Shown one piece after another: positions 1 to 5,400 of a stretch of DNA of 9,611 nucleotides. The notes under the pieces are model-generated. The model searched no databases, was not told the DNA's origin, and worked only from the letters and a program-made list of their open reading frames with translations. Source of the stretch: JBCBTJ01 sp964597685. GTDB lineage: Bacteria; Pseudomonadota; Alphaproteobacteria; Caulobacterales; Hyphomonadaceae. Each line of letters opens with the position of its first letter. Positions within the stretch are counted from its first letter, which is position 1. The stretch spans positions 1-9,611 of the forward strand of contig CAZQZC010000096.1 of assembly GCA_964597685.1 (NCBI GenBank), read 5' to 3'. A program made the position numbers and the translations under genes.

Positions 1-276
1 AAGGCCGCGCGCGAAGCCGGCGTCGACATTGTCGCCGCCTCGTCCCTCGCGGCGGGACATTTGACCCTGGTGCCTGAGCTAAAGCGCGCGCTCGGCAACG
101 AAGGCGCGGCAGCCACCCGCATCATGGTGGGCGGGGTTATCCCGCCCCAGGACTTCGACGCGCTGCGCGCCGCCGGCGCGGCTGCGATCTTCCCACCGGG
201 CACTGTGATCACCGAGGCGGCCGCCGCGATGCTGGACGCGTTGGAAGACGGCCCTGCCGGACAAGCGGCGGAGTAA
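1..276 (+). CDS. scpA: Methylmalonyl-CoA mutase, C-terminal end (partial)
   Basis: This is the 3' end of a gene running in from the left edge: 91 codons and a TAA stop. The frame is open from base 1. The protein carries the end of the cobalamin-binding domain of methylmalonyl-CoA mutase, with the family blocks ASSLAAGHLTLVPEL (residues 13-27 of the visible part), IMVGGVIPPQDF and FPPGTVITEAA in the expected order and spacing. The enzyme interconverts (R)-methylmalonyl-CoA and succinyl-CoA using adenosylcobalamin, in propionate and branched-chain amino acid breakdown in the cytoplasm. The B12-ligating His motif and the catalytic barrel lie outside the window. A stand-alone B12-binding small subunit cannot be excluded from this fragment, but the block spacing fits the large mutase chain. 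The next gene is on the same strand. Confidence 0.9.
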   Translation, partial: KAAREAGVDIVAASSLAAGHLTLVPELKRALGNEGAAATRIMVGGVIPPQDFDALRAAGAAAIFPPGTVITEAAAAMLDALEDGPAGQAAE

Positions 277-303
277 CCGACGCAATTGATAGGAGACGGG
301 CCG

Positions 304-441
304 ATGCCGGATTGGATGACGACAGGGCGCAACGCGGTCATCACAGGCCGACCGAACTTGGGAACCAAGACCGGCTTGACCAAGACGGATACTCTAGACG
401 CCCCTTTCCCTCTCGCCAGGTCTGCGGCCAACCTGCTTTGA
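304..441 (+). CDS. Possible small protein of 45 residues, unknown function
   Basis: I do not recognise this ORF. It starts at ATG 304 and ends with TGA at 439-441, in the gap between the mutase and amidase genes. AGGAGA at 291-296 lies 7 nt before the ATG, a good Shine-Dalgarno position. Third codon positions are about 73% G or C by hand count, compatible with coding but not decisive in this GC-rich genome. The product begins MPDWMTTGRNAVITGRP, is basic and Thr/Gly-rich in the middle (LGTKTGLTKTDT), and has no membrane segment or cysteine. It ends 17 nt before the amidase ATG, so its translation could be coupled to the amidase. It may instead be a chance ORF in a 5' leader. Confidence 0.3.
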   Translation: MPDWMTTGRNAVITGRPNLGTKTGLTKTDTLDAPFPLARSAANLL

Positions 442-446
442 AACAC

Positions 447-453
447 AGGAGGA
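447..453 (+). promoter_or_regulatory. Shine-Dalgarno site that fixes the amidase start
   Basis: AGGAGGA lies 5 nt before ATG 459. It is a near-perfect anti-16S match, and it selects this ATG over the open frame reaching back to 312, whose extra 49 residues do not resemble an amidase N-terminus. Confidence 0.8.
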
Positions 454-458
454 CGCCT

Positions 459-1892
459 ATGGACGATTACACCGATTACGACGCGCTTGGCCTGGCTGAT
501 CTAGTCGCAAAGGGCGAGACGTCGCCGAGCGAGCTTCTCGAAGCAGCCTTAGTCCGCGCCGAGGCCGCTCAGGATCAACTCAATTGCTTCTCGGCGCTGT
601 TTCCCGAGATCGGCAGAGCGCAAATCGAGGCCGGCCTGCCGGAAGGGCCGTTCAAAGGGGTCCCATTCGCGACCAAGGATCTCGGCGTGGAGATTGCCGG
701 CGCGCCGATCACCAACGGATCTGTCGCTTGTAAGGGCCACGTCGCGGCGCGCGACACCACGCTCGCGGCCCGGTATCGCGCGACCGGCCTGGTTTTCTTC
801 GGACAAACAACCAGCCCAGAGAATGGGCTGACGACGACCACCGAAAGCGCGCTTTATGGCCAAACGCGCAATCCTTGGGATCTGTCGCGGACGTCGGGCG
901 GTTCGTCTGGTGGCGCATCGGCCTGCGTCTCCTCCGGTGTGATCCCCCTCGCCCAGGCGAGCGACGGCGGCGGGTCGATCCGCATTCCGGCGGCCTGCAC
1001 AGGCCTCTTCGGCATGAAGCCGTCACGCGGACGCATCCCCATGGGCCCCGAACGCACAGAAAGCTGGAACGGCCTCTCCACGATCCATGCCGTCAGCCGT
1101 TCAGTGCGCGATAACGCCGCCCTTATGGACGCCACGGCGGGTCCTGAGACCGGCCAGCGTTATCACTGCCCGCCGCCAGCAAGCAGTTTCCTCGCCGCGC
1201 TCGAGCGCGACCCCGCGCCTTTACGCATTGGCGTGTGGGCGACCGCACCGAACGGCGTGGCGCCAGACCCCGATGCCCGCGAAGGGCTCGAAGCGACCAT
1301 GAAATTGCTCGAGGAACTGGGCCACATCGTTGACGACGCCGATCCAGGCCTCGACGGGGATGCGCTGGAAAAGGGGATGCTGATGGTCGTCTCCGCCCAT
1401 ACCGCCGCCTTCGCTGCAGCGCGCGAAGCTGATCTTGGCCGCTCGTTGCGCGACGACGAGTTAGAACCTGTCACACGTCGGATGGTTGAGCTCGGCAAGA
1501 CTGTGCCTATGGTCGAATTGGTCGACGCCGACGCCGCGTTCCAACGGGCCGCGATCACGTTCGAGTCTTGGATGAATACAGGCCGCTACGACGTCGTCCT
1601 CTCCCCCACCTTGTCGCGCAAGCCAGACCTGCTTGGAACGCTGAGCCTAAGCCCAACGGATTTCGATGCATACGCCGGGGCTGTCCAATCCTTCGCGCCG
1701 CATTGCGCCGCGTACAATCAAATGGGTCTGCCCGCCATGTCTGCGCCACTTCACTGGACGGACGACGGCATCCCGATCGGAATGATGTTTGGCGCGCGGT
1801 ACGGGCGCGAAGACCTGCTCTACGCCCTCGCCGGCCAACTTGAACGCGCCCAGCCTTGGAGCGGAAAGCGCCCGCCCGTCTTCGTCGGCTAG
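459..1892 (+). CDS. Amidase-signature family hydrolase
   Basis: The product is 477 residues, a usual length for the amidase signature family, which hydrolyses carboxamide bonds with a Ser-cisSer-Lys triad. All three residues are visible: Lys73 in GVPFATKDLG, cis-Ser149 in the TSGGSSGGASA loop, and nucleophile Ser173 in SDGGGSIRIPAA. The 24-residue Ser-Ser and 76-residue Lys-Ser spacings fit the family. The N-terminal YDALGLADLVAKGETSPSEL and the C-terminal QLERAQPWSGKRPP are also typical. The general look is closest to 6-aminohexanoate-cyclic-dimer hydrolase (NylA)-like amidases, but the substrate cannot be read from sequence. It is unlikely to be GatA, as no gatB or gatC is nearby. There is no signal peptide, so it is probably cytoplasmic. 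The EEP gene begins about 5 nt after its TAG, implying one transcript. Confidence 0.92.
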   Translation: MDDYTDYDALGLADLVAKGETSPSELLEAALVRAEAAQDQLNCFSALFPEIGRAQIEAGLPEGPFKGVPFATKDLGVEIAGAPITNGSVACKGHVAARDTTLAARYRATGLVFFGQTTSPENGLTTTTESALYGQTRNPWDLSRTSGGSSGGASACVSSGVIPLAQASDGGGSIRIPAACTGLFGMKPSRGRIPMGPERTESWNGLSTIHAVSRSVRDNAALMDATAGPETGQRYHCPPPASSFLAALERDPAPLRIGVWATAPNGVAPDPDAREGLEATMKLLEELGHIVDDADPGLDGDALEKGMLMVVSAHTAAFAAAREADLGRSLRDDELEPVTRRMVELGKTVPMVELVDADAAFQRAAITFESWMNTGRYDVVLSPTLSRKPDLLGTLSLSPTDFDAYAGAVQSFAPHCAAYNQMGLPAMSAPLHWTDDGIPIGMMFGARYGREDLLYALAGQLERAQPWSGKRPPVFVG

Positions 1893-1897
1893 TCTGG

Positions 1898-2872
1898 GTG
1901 TCGAAAACAACACCCCTTCGCCGCGCCGCTGGCTGGATCGGCGCTTCGACGCTCATTGTCGTCGCGTCGGCCTGGTTGTCTCGGATCCACTGGGTGTTCG
2001 ACGTTGTCGGGCAGGCTCTGCTTCCGACGCTTTGTCTGGCGGGGACGACTTTGATCGTCGCCGCTGCGATGCAGGATCGCAAACGCCTCGTCGCGCCAGG
2101 CCTCGCCGTCCTCGCGGCGTTGCCACTGCTCGGCGGCGATCAAACAGGAGGTCCCGCCGGCATCGACGTTTATCAACATAATGTTTGGGTTCGGAATCCA
2201 GATCCAGCTCGTATCAGAACAGCTGTTGGATACTACGACCCGGATATCGCCGTGCTCTTGGAAGCCAGGTTGGCGAACATAGACGAGGATTTATCCAGCC
2301 TCAGCGCGTCGTATCCTTATCAAGTCAAGGAGGCGCGCGATGAAACTCGATTTGGCCTACGCCTTCTGTCAAAGCATCGAATTCTCAAGAGCGAGTTGTC
2401 GCGAACCGCCGTCGGCATGTCCTGGCTCTATGCAACGCTTGACGGGCCCGACGGCGCGTTTGACGTCGCAGTCGCCCACCTGACGCGGCCCTGGCCGTTC
2501 GATGATCCGGACCGGCAAATCGCCCAACTTGACGAACTTCAAGGCATCATTTCCCGACGACGGGGCGATCGCCCCCTGCTCCTTGTTGGTGATTTCAACT
2601 CGGCGCCGTGGGCGCGCTTGGCGGCCCGGCTTAACGCGCGGCTCGGCTTAACGGCCGCGCGATCCGGCCTCGCGGGCACCTGGCCCGGACGCATCCCAAG
2701 CCCAAGGAGCGCAGAGACGCTTGCGATCCCCACCGTGCTGAGCATTCCCATAGACTTGCAATTTTCATCGGAAGGCGCTCGGATTTCAAATCGGCGCGTG
2801 CGCGCCGCCTATGGCTCAGACCATCGCGCCGTGACATTTACCTTCCATATGACGGACGAGGCGACCCAATGA
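1898..2872 (+). CDS. Membrane-anchored endonuclease/exonuclease/phosphatase (EEP) family protein
   Basis: With a GTG start at 1898 the product is 324 residues. Three hydrophobic segments (about residues 12-27, 32-58 and 64-79) are followed by an EEP metal-hydrolase domain. The metal and catalytic motifs are present: Asn95 (QHN), Glu122 (LLEA), His194 (VAHLT), Asp232 and Asn234 (GDFN), Asp286 (PIDLQF) and Asp308-His309 (SDH). The domain therefore appears catalytically complete and should face the periplasm. Three spans plus an EEP domain is the layout of VanJ-like lipid-pyrophosphate phosphatases and of many uncharacterised proteins, so the substrate may be a phospholipid, an undecaprenyl phosphate or a nucleic acid. 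A TTG at 1856 would add 14 residues overlapping the amidase. I prefer GTG because a short basic N-terminus then precedes the first span. Neither start has a clear Shine-Dalgarno. Confidence 0.85.
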   Translation: MSKTTPLRRAAGWIGASTLIVVASAWLSRIHWVFDVVGQALLPTLCLAGTTLIVAAAMQDRKRLVAPGLAVLAALPLLGGDQTGGPAGIDVYQHNVWVRNPDPARIRTAVGYYDPDIAVLLEARLANIDEDLSSLSASYPYQVKEARDETRFGLRLLSKHRILKSELSRTAVGMSWLYATLDGPDGAFDVAVAHLTRPWPFDDPDRQIAQLDELQGIISRRRGDRPLLLVGDFNSAPWARLAARLNARLGLTAARSGLAGTWPGRIPSPRSAETLAIPTVLSIPIDLQFSSEGARISNRRVRAAYGSDHRAVTFTFHMTDEATQ

Positions 2873-3264
2873 GCGTGTTCACGGCGAGAGCAGGCGGATG
2901 CCATTGCGGCGCCGTTCGGTTCGAAGTCGACCTGCCGGACGCGATCGAGGCAGAGAATTGCAATTGCTCGATTTGCGCCATGTCTGGAAACATACACGTG
3001 ATCGTTCCGGCGAGCCGGTTCCGCCTCGTCTGTGGCGAAGACATGCTCACGCGCTACACGTTCGACACCGGCGCAGCCCAACACCTGTTTTGCAAGGCCT
3101 GTGGCGTGAAGAGCTACTACATCCCGCGCTCCAATCCTGACGGCGTCGCCGTGACCTACCGCTGCTTGGACGATTGGCGCGATCTCGACGTCACAATCAA
3201 TGATTTCGACGGCGTCGATTGGGAGGCGAACGCCGCCGCACTCGCCCATAAATCAAAGGATTGA
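2869..3264 (+). CDS. GFA/CENP-V family zinc-binding protein
   Basis: This 131-residue protein belongs to the GFA (glutathione-dependent formaldehyde-activating enzyme-like)/CENP-V fold. The zinc ligands are visible: Cys11 and Cys13 (GCHCGAVRF), Cys31, Cys33 and Cys36 (CNCSIC), and Cys75 and Cys78 (CKACG). This is the usual set of one structural and one second zinc site. Family members include glutathione S-hydroxymethyl synthase (Gfa), but most are uncharacterised, and the formaldehyde function should not be assumed. The ATG overlaps the EEP stop as ATGA, with GAGG 7 nt upstream, so translation is probably coupled. It is the last gene of the amidase-EEP-GFA set, and its stop is only 4 nt from the stop of the opposing gene. 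Confidence 0.88.
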   Translation: MSVFTARAGGCHCGAVRFEVDLPDAIEAENCNCSICAMSGNIHVIVPASRFRLVCGEDMLTRYTFDTGAAQHLFCKACGVKSYYIPRSNPDGVAVTYRCLDDWRDLDVTINDFDGVDWEANAAALAHKSKD

Positions 3265-3268
3265 GCGA

Positions 3269-3775
3269 TTACTCCGCGCGGCGGGGAAAGCGTCGACGGC
3301 CGCGCCGGTCGCCGGACTCAATTGCGTCAATCAGCATTTGACGACGCGCCTCGGGCAGTTTCGCCAATCCACGCGATAAAGCGACTTGTATCTTCTTCTT
3401 CAGCGCGCGGTCGGCGGCCTCGACCTGTTCAAAGGCTGCGTCGACAACTGACTGGTTTTCGGGGTCGGACACCATGGCGAGGACCAGTTCGCGACGCGCC
3501 TCCGCCAAAGCGTCGCGCTCCGATCGCGTGCCTACCCAAGCATCGCGCAAGTCCCGCCGGATGGCGCGACGCTCCCGGGGCGGGGCCGCCCTGATAATGC
3601 CTTGCGCGAGCAATTCTTCAGGCGCTCGCGCCTGCGGCGGCGGACCGCCTGCCCCTCCACGTGGACCGGCGGCCGCCATGCCGAGAACCAATCCGGCCAG
3701 CAGGCCGTTCAAAATAATCGACCCAATGAGCCAAACGGGCAGCCGCCGTCTCGGGGGAGCGGGCGTGGCGTTCAT
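3269..3775 (-). CDS. Membrane-anchored periplasmic metal-sensor/Metal_resist-like protein
   Basis: The product is 168 residues. A basic N-terminus (PPRRR) precedes one transmembrane segment (about residues 13-36, VWLIGSIILNGLLAGLVLGM). A Gly/Pro-rich linker and a long helical, charged domain (about 58-155) follow, ending in an Arg-rich tail. This is the layout of CnrX/ZraP-type periplasmic proteins (Metal_resist, Spy/CpxP-like hairpins), which sense metals or damaged proteins and in some systems control an ECF sigma factor through a membrane anti-sigma. The visible periplasmic part has no Cys and no His-rich site, so metal binding is not shown. Its ATG overlaps the stop of the upstream gene by 4 bp, with GGAG at 3786-3789. 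It is the last gene of the sigma cassette. Confidence 0.75.
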   Translation of the reverse strand: MNATPAPPRRRLPVWLIGSIILNGLLAGLVLGMAAAGPRGGAGGPPPQARAPEELLAQGIIRAAPPRERRAIRRDLRDAWVGTRSERDALAEARRELVLAMVSDPENQSVVDAAFEQVEAADRALKKKIQVALSRGLAKLPEARRQMLIDAIESGDRRGRRRFPRRAE

Positions 3776-4236
3776 CCGTCGAGATCTCCGAGCTCAAAGT
3801 CTGCGCCTGACTCAAACATCGCGAAGAGCGCGGCTTCAGCCTCATACTGCGCCGTTGCCGCCGTCGCCATGCCGCCATACCCCGCAGCCATGCCGAACAT
3901 GGTCGATGCGATCGCAGCGGCTGCGGGCCATTTGCGCCCCTGAGGCAGCACCAAGGACGCAAGACGCGCACCGAATGGCGGCTTGATCGCTGAGCGCTGC
4001 GGACCATCCGCCATTATTGAGTCGAACAGACGCTGCGGCGGCTCTGGCGCGCCCAGCTCTCCAAGCGCCGCGTCCAATCGCTGCGCATCCGCGAGTGCAG
4101 CCGCGAACGCTTCGGGCGTCGCTTCAATCGCCGCGCGTCCAGTGTCCTGAACGGCTTCCGGCCAGAGGTCGATATCGGCCCCATAGGCGTCGATCAGCTC
4201 GAGCACCTTCTCAATCGTCACTGGATCCGATGTCAT
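3772..4236 (-). CDS. Putative anti-sigma factor (single-span membrane protein)
   Basis: The product is 154 residues. It has a helical N-terminal part of about 100 residues, one hydrophobic segment (about 104-127, WPAAAAIASTMFGMAAGYG) and a short acidic C-terminal tail of about 27 residues. The N-terminal block LIDAYGADIDLWPEA is a pattern I associate with alphaproteobacterial proteins encoded next to ECF sigma factors, but I cannot search to confirm. There is no His-Cys-Cys zinc anti-sigma motif; the protein contains no Cys. The anti-sigma role is inferred from position, topology and 4-bp ATGA overlaps with the sigma gene upstream and the CnrX-like gene downstream. GGAG at 4245-4248 lies 8 nt before its ATG. 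The expected arrangement is N-terminus in the cytoplasm binding sigma, with the tail exposed to the periplasmic sensor. Confidence 0.65.
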   Translation of the reverse strand: MTSDPVTIEKVLELIDAYGADIDLWPEAVQDTGRAAIEATPEAFAAALADAQRLDAALGELGAPEPPQRLFDSIMADGPQRSAIKPPFGARLASLVLPQGRKWPAAAAIASTMFGMAAGYGGMATAATAQYEAEAALFAMFESGADFELGDLDG

Positions 4237-4781
4237 GTCGATAGCTCCAATTCCACCGCGAGTTTCTGACGAAGCGCGCGCCTCGCCCGCGCCAAGAGGC
4301 TTTCCAGCGCCTCCACACTAACCTCGAGTATGGCGGCGGCTTCTATGTTCGTGTGGCCGTCAAGGGCGCAAAGCGTCAAGGCGGCCCGCTGGCGCTCGGG
4401 AAGATCAGCGATCGCAGCCTCGATTAGGGCCGCCCTTTGACGCCCGGATAATACCTCGTCGGGCCGCGGCGCATCGTCGATCTGCTCAGGCGGCGCGTCG
4501 GTCGGCGTCTCTCGATTTCGCCGCAGGCGATCATAGCAAAGGTTCAGCGCCACCCGATGCAGCCACGTCGACAGTTTCGCCCTCGGCTCCCAATCCGGCA
4601 GCGCCTTCCACGCGCGGATAAACGTCTCCTGCGTCACGTCTTCGGCCTCGTGCGCATCGCGAAGCATGCGCCGCGCCAAGGCATAGACGCGCGGCATATG
4701 GCGCGACACCAGCGCGCTTTGGGCGAGCCGGTCGCCAGATGCGGCGCGAGCGATTTCCTGGCCTTCGGATTGGAGCGACAC
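4233..4781 (-). CDS. ECF-family RNA polymerase sigma factor (RpoE-like)
   Basis: The product is 182 residues, standard ECF size with only regions 2 and 4. Region 2 spans about residues 22-90 (ALVSRHMPRVYALARRML, then EAEDVTQETFIRAWKAL and LSTWLHRVALNLCYDRLRR). Region 4 spans about 116-174 (ALIEAAIADLPERQRAAL and the helix-turn-helix ending LLARARRALRQKL). It directs core RNA polymerase to stress-type promoters when released from its anti-sigma. The start is GTG at 4781 with no recognisable Shine-Dalgarno. The frame is open back to the EF-hand gene stop, but no ATG, GTG or TTG occurs in those 30 codons, so this is the most upstream possible start. Its stop overlaps the next gene's ATG by 4 bp. 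I find no convincing ECF autoregulatory promoter just upstream. Confidence 0.93.
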   Translation of the reverse strand: MSLQSEGQEIARAASGDRLAQSALVSRHMPRVYALARRMLRDAHEAEDVTQETFIRAWKALPDWEPRAKLSTWLHRVALNLCYDRLRRNRETPTDAPPEQIDDAPRPDEVLSGRQRAALIEAAIADLPERQRAALTLCALDGHTNIEAAAILEVSVEALESLLARARRALRQKLAVELELST

Positions 4782-4800
4782 AATCGGGACATAGCGGATT

Positions 4801-4863
4801 CGGGCCGGAGGCGCAGGGTCTGGGACCGCCTCGGAGTCGGCGGAGGGGAACGCCTCCGGCCCG
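4801..4863. repeat. 13-bp perfect inverted repeat with nested hairpins upstream of the sigma gene
   Basis: The arms are 4801-4813 (cgggccggaggcg) and 4851-4863, exact reverse complements with a 37-nt spacer. Inside, ccgcc at 4826-4830 can pair with ggcgg at 4839-4843. Separately, cggagg at 4841-4846 can pair with cctccg at 4853-4858 using part of the right arm, so two folds compete. The element lies between the EF-hand stop (4872) and the sigma GTG (4781). No T-run follows it on the - strand, so a standard terminator is not supported. It could be a leader structure or a palindromic intergenic repeat. Confidence 0.55.
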
Positions 4864-4871
4864 CGCCGGCC

Positions 4872-5351
4872 TTAGCCTTTGCGGCCGCGGCGTCGACCGC
4901 CATGCGGCGGACCGGCGTTCTCGATCTCCTCTGCGCTGATGATGTCGTCGCCATTGGCGTCCAATCTGTCGAACAGAGGCGCGGCGCGGTCGGCGAATTC
5001 GTCCGCGCTCACTGCGCCGTCGCCGTTTGCGTCAAGTTCGCTGAAGCCGGCTTCGCGACGGCGGCGGCGACGCTCTTCACGCTCGGCTTCGCGGAACGCC
5101 GACATTTCGTCCAGGGTCACCAGGCCGTCAGCATCAGCGTCGGCGCGCTCGAACATCTGCGCCTGACGCGCCATCGCCTCGTCGCGGCTAATGGAGCCAT
5201 CCTCATTCGTGTCGATCGACTTCAGGAATTCAGCGCCATGACCGTGGCGGCCGCCAGGACCTCCGTCGCCATGCTGGGCGACGGCGCTCAAGCCATACCC
5301 CATGCCGCCCGCTAGGGTGACGGCGACTGCGATTAGCGTTGTCTGTTTCAT
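4872..5351 (-). CDS. Secreted EF-hand calcium-binding protein (four EF-hands)
   Basis: With ATG 5351 the product is 159 residues. It has a signal peptide (MKQTTLIAVAVTLAGGMGYG..., probable cleavage after AVA at residue 25), then a His/Gly-rich stretch (26-40) and four EF-hand loops: DTNEDGSISRDE (47-58), DADADGLVTLDE (71-82), DANGDGAVSADE (107-118) and DANGDDIISAEE (131-142). Loops 1-3 keep the ligand pattern with Gly at position 6; loop 4 has Asp there. A highly charged RREERRRRRR-type linker separates hands 2 and 3, and the C-terminus is basic. It should bind calcium in the periplasm. I chose this start because GGAG (5358-5361) sits 6 nt upstream and the signal peptide begins here; an ATG at 5381 would add 10 polar residues. 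It lies 49 nt after glnE and just before the sigma cassette. Confidence 0.88.
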   Translation of the reverse strand: MKQTTLIAVAVTLAGGMGYGLSAVAQHGDGGPGGRHGHGAEFLKSIDTNEDGSISRDEAMARQAQMFERADADADGLVTLDEMSAFREAEREERRRRRREAGFSELDANGDGAVSADEFADRAAPLFDRLDANGDDIISAEEIENAGPPHGGRRRGRKG

Positions 5352-5400
5352 TTTTGTCTCCAGATCAGCAACCTCACGCATCTGGAACGGCTCACCCGAC

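Noticed and set aside
376..400. TTGACC as a possible -35 box upstream of the amidase
   Set aside because: No reasonable -10 hexamer is found at 16-18 nt spacing.
312..458. N-terminal extension of the amidase from 312
   Set aside because: The family N-terminus and a near-perfect Shine-Dalgarno both point to ATG 459; the extra 49 residues are low-complexity and basic.
1555..2082. 175-codon open frame on the - strand
   Set aside because: It is antisense to the end of the amidase and the start of the EEP gene. Its Arg-rich sequence looks like a GC-rich shadow frame.
4847..4851. GGAAC as a possible ECF -35 element near the sigma gene
   Set aside because: It is on the + strand, facing away from the sigma gene, and no matching -10 element follows.
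4557..5315. 252-codon open frame on the + strand
   Set aside because: It runs antisense across the sigma and EF-hand genes, both of which have clear domain motifs in their own frames.
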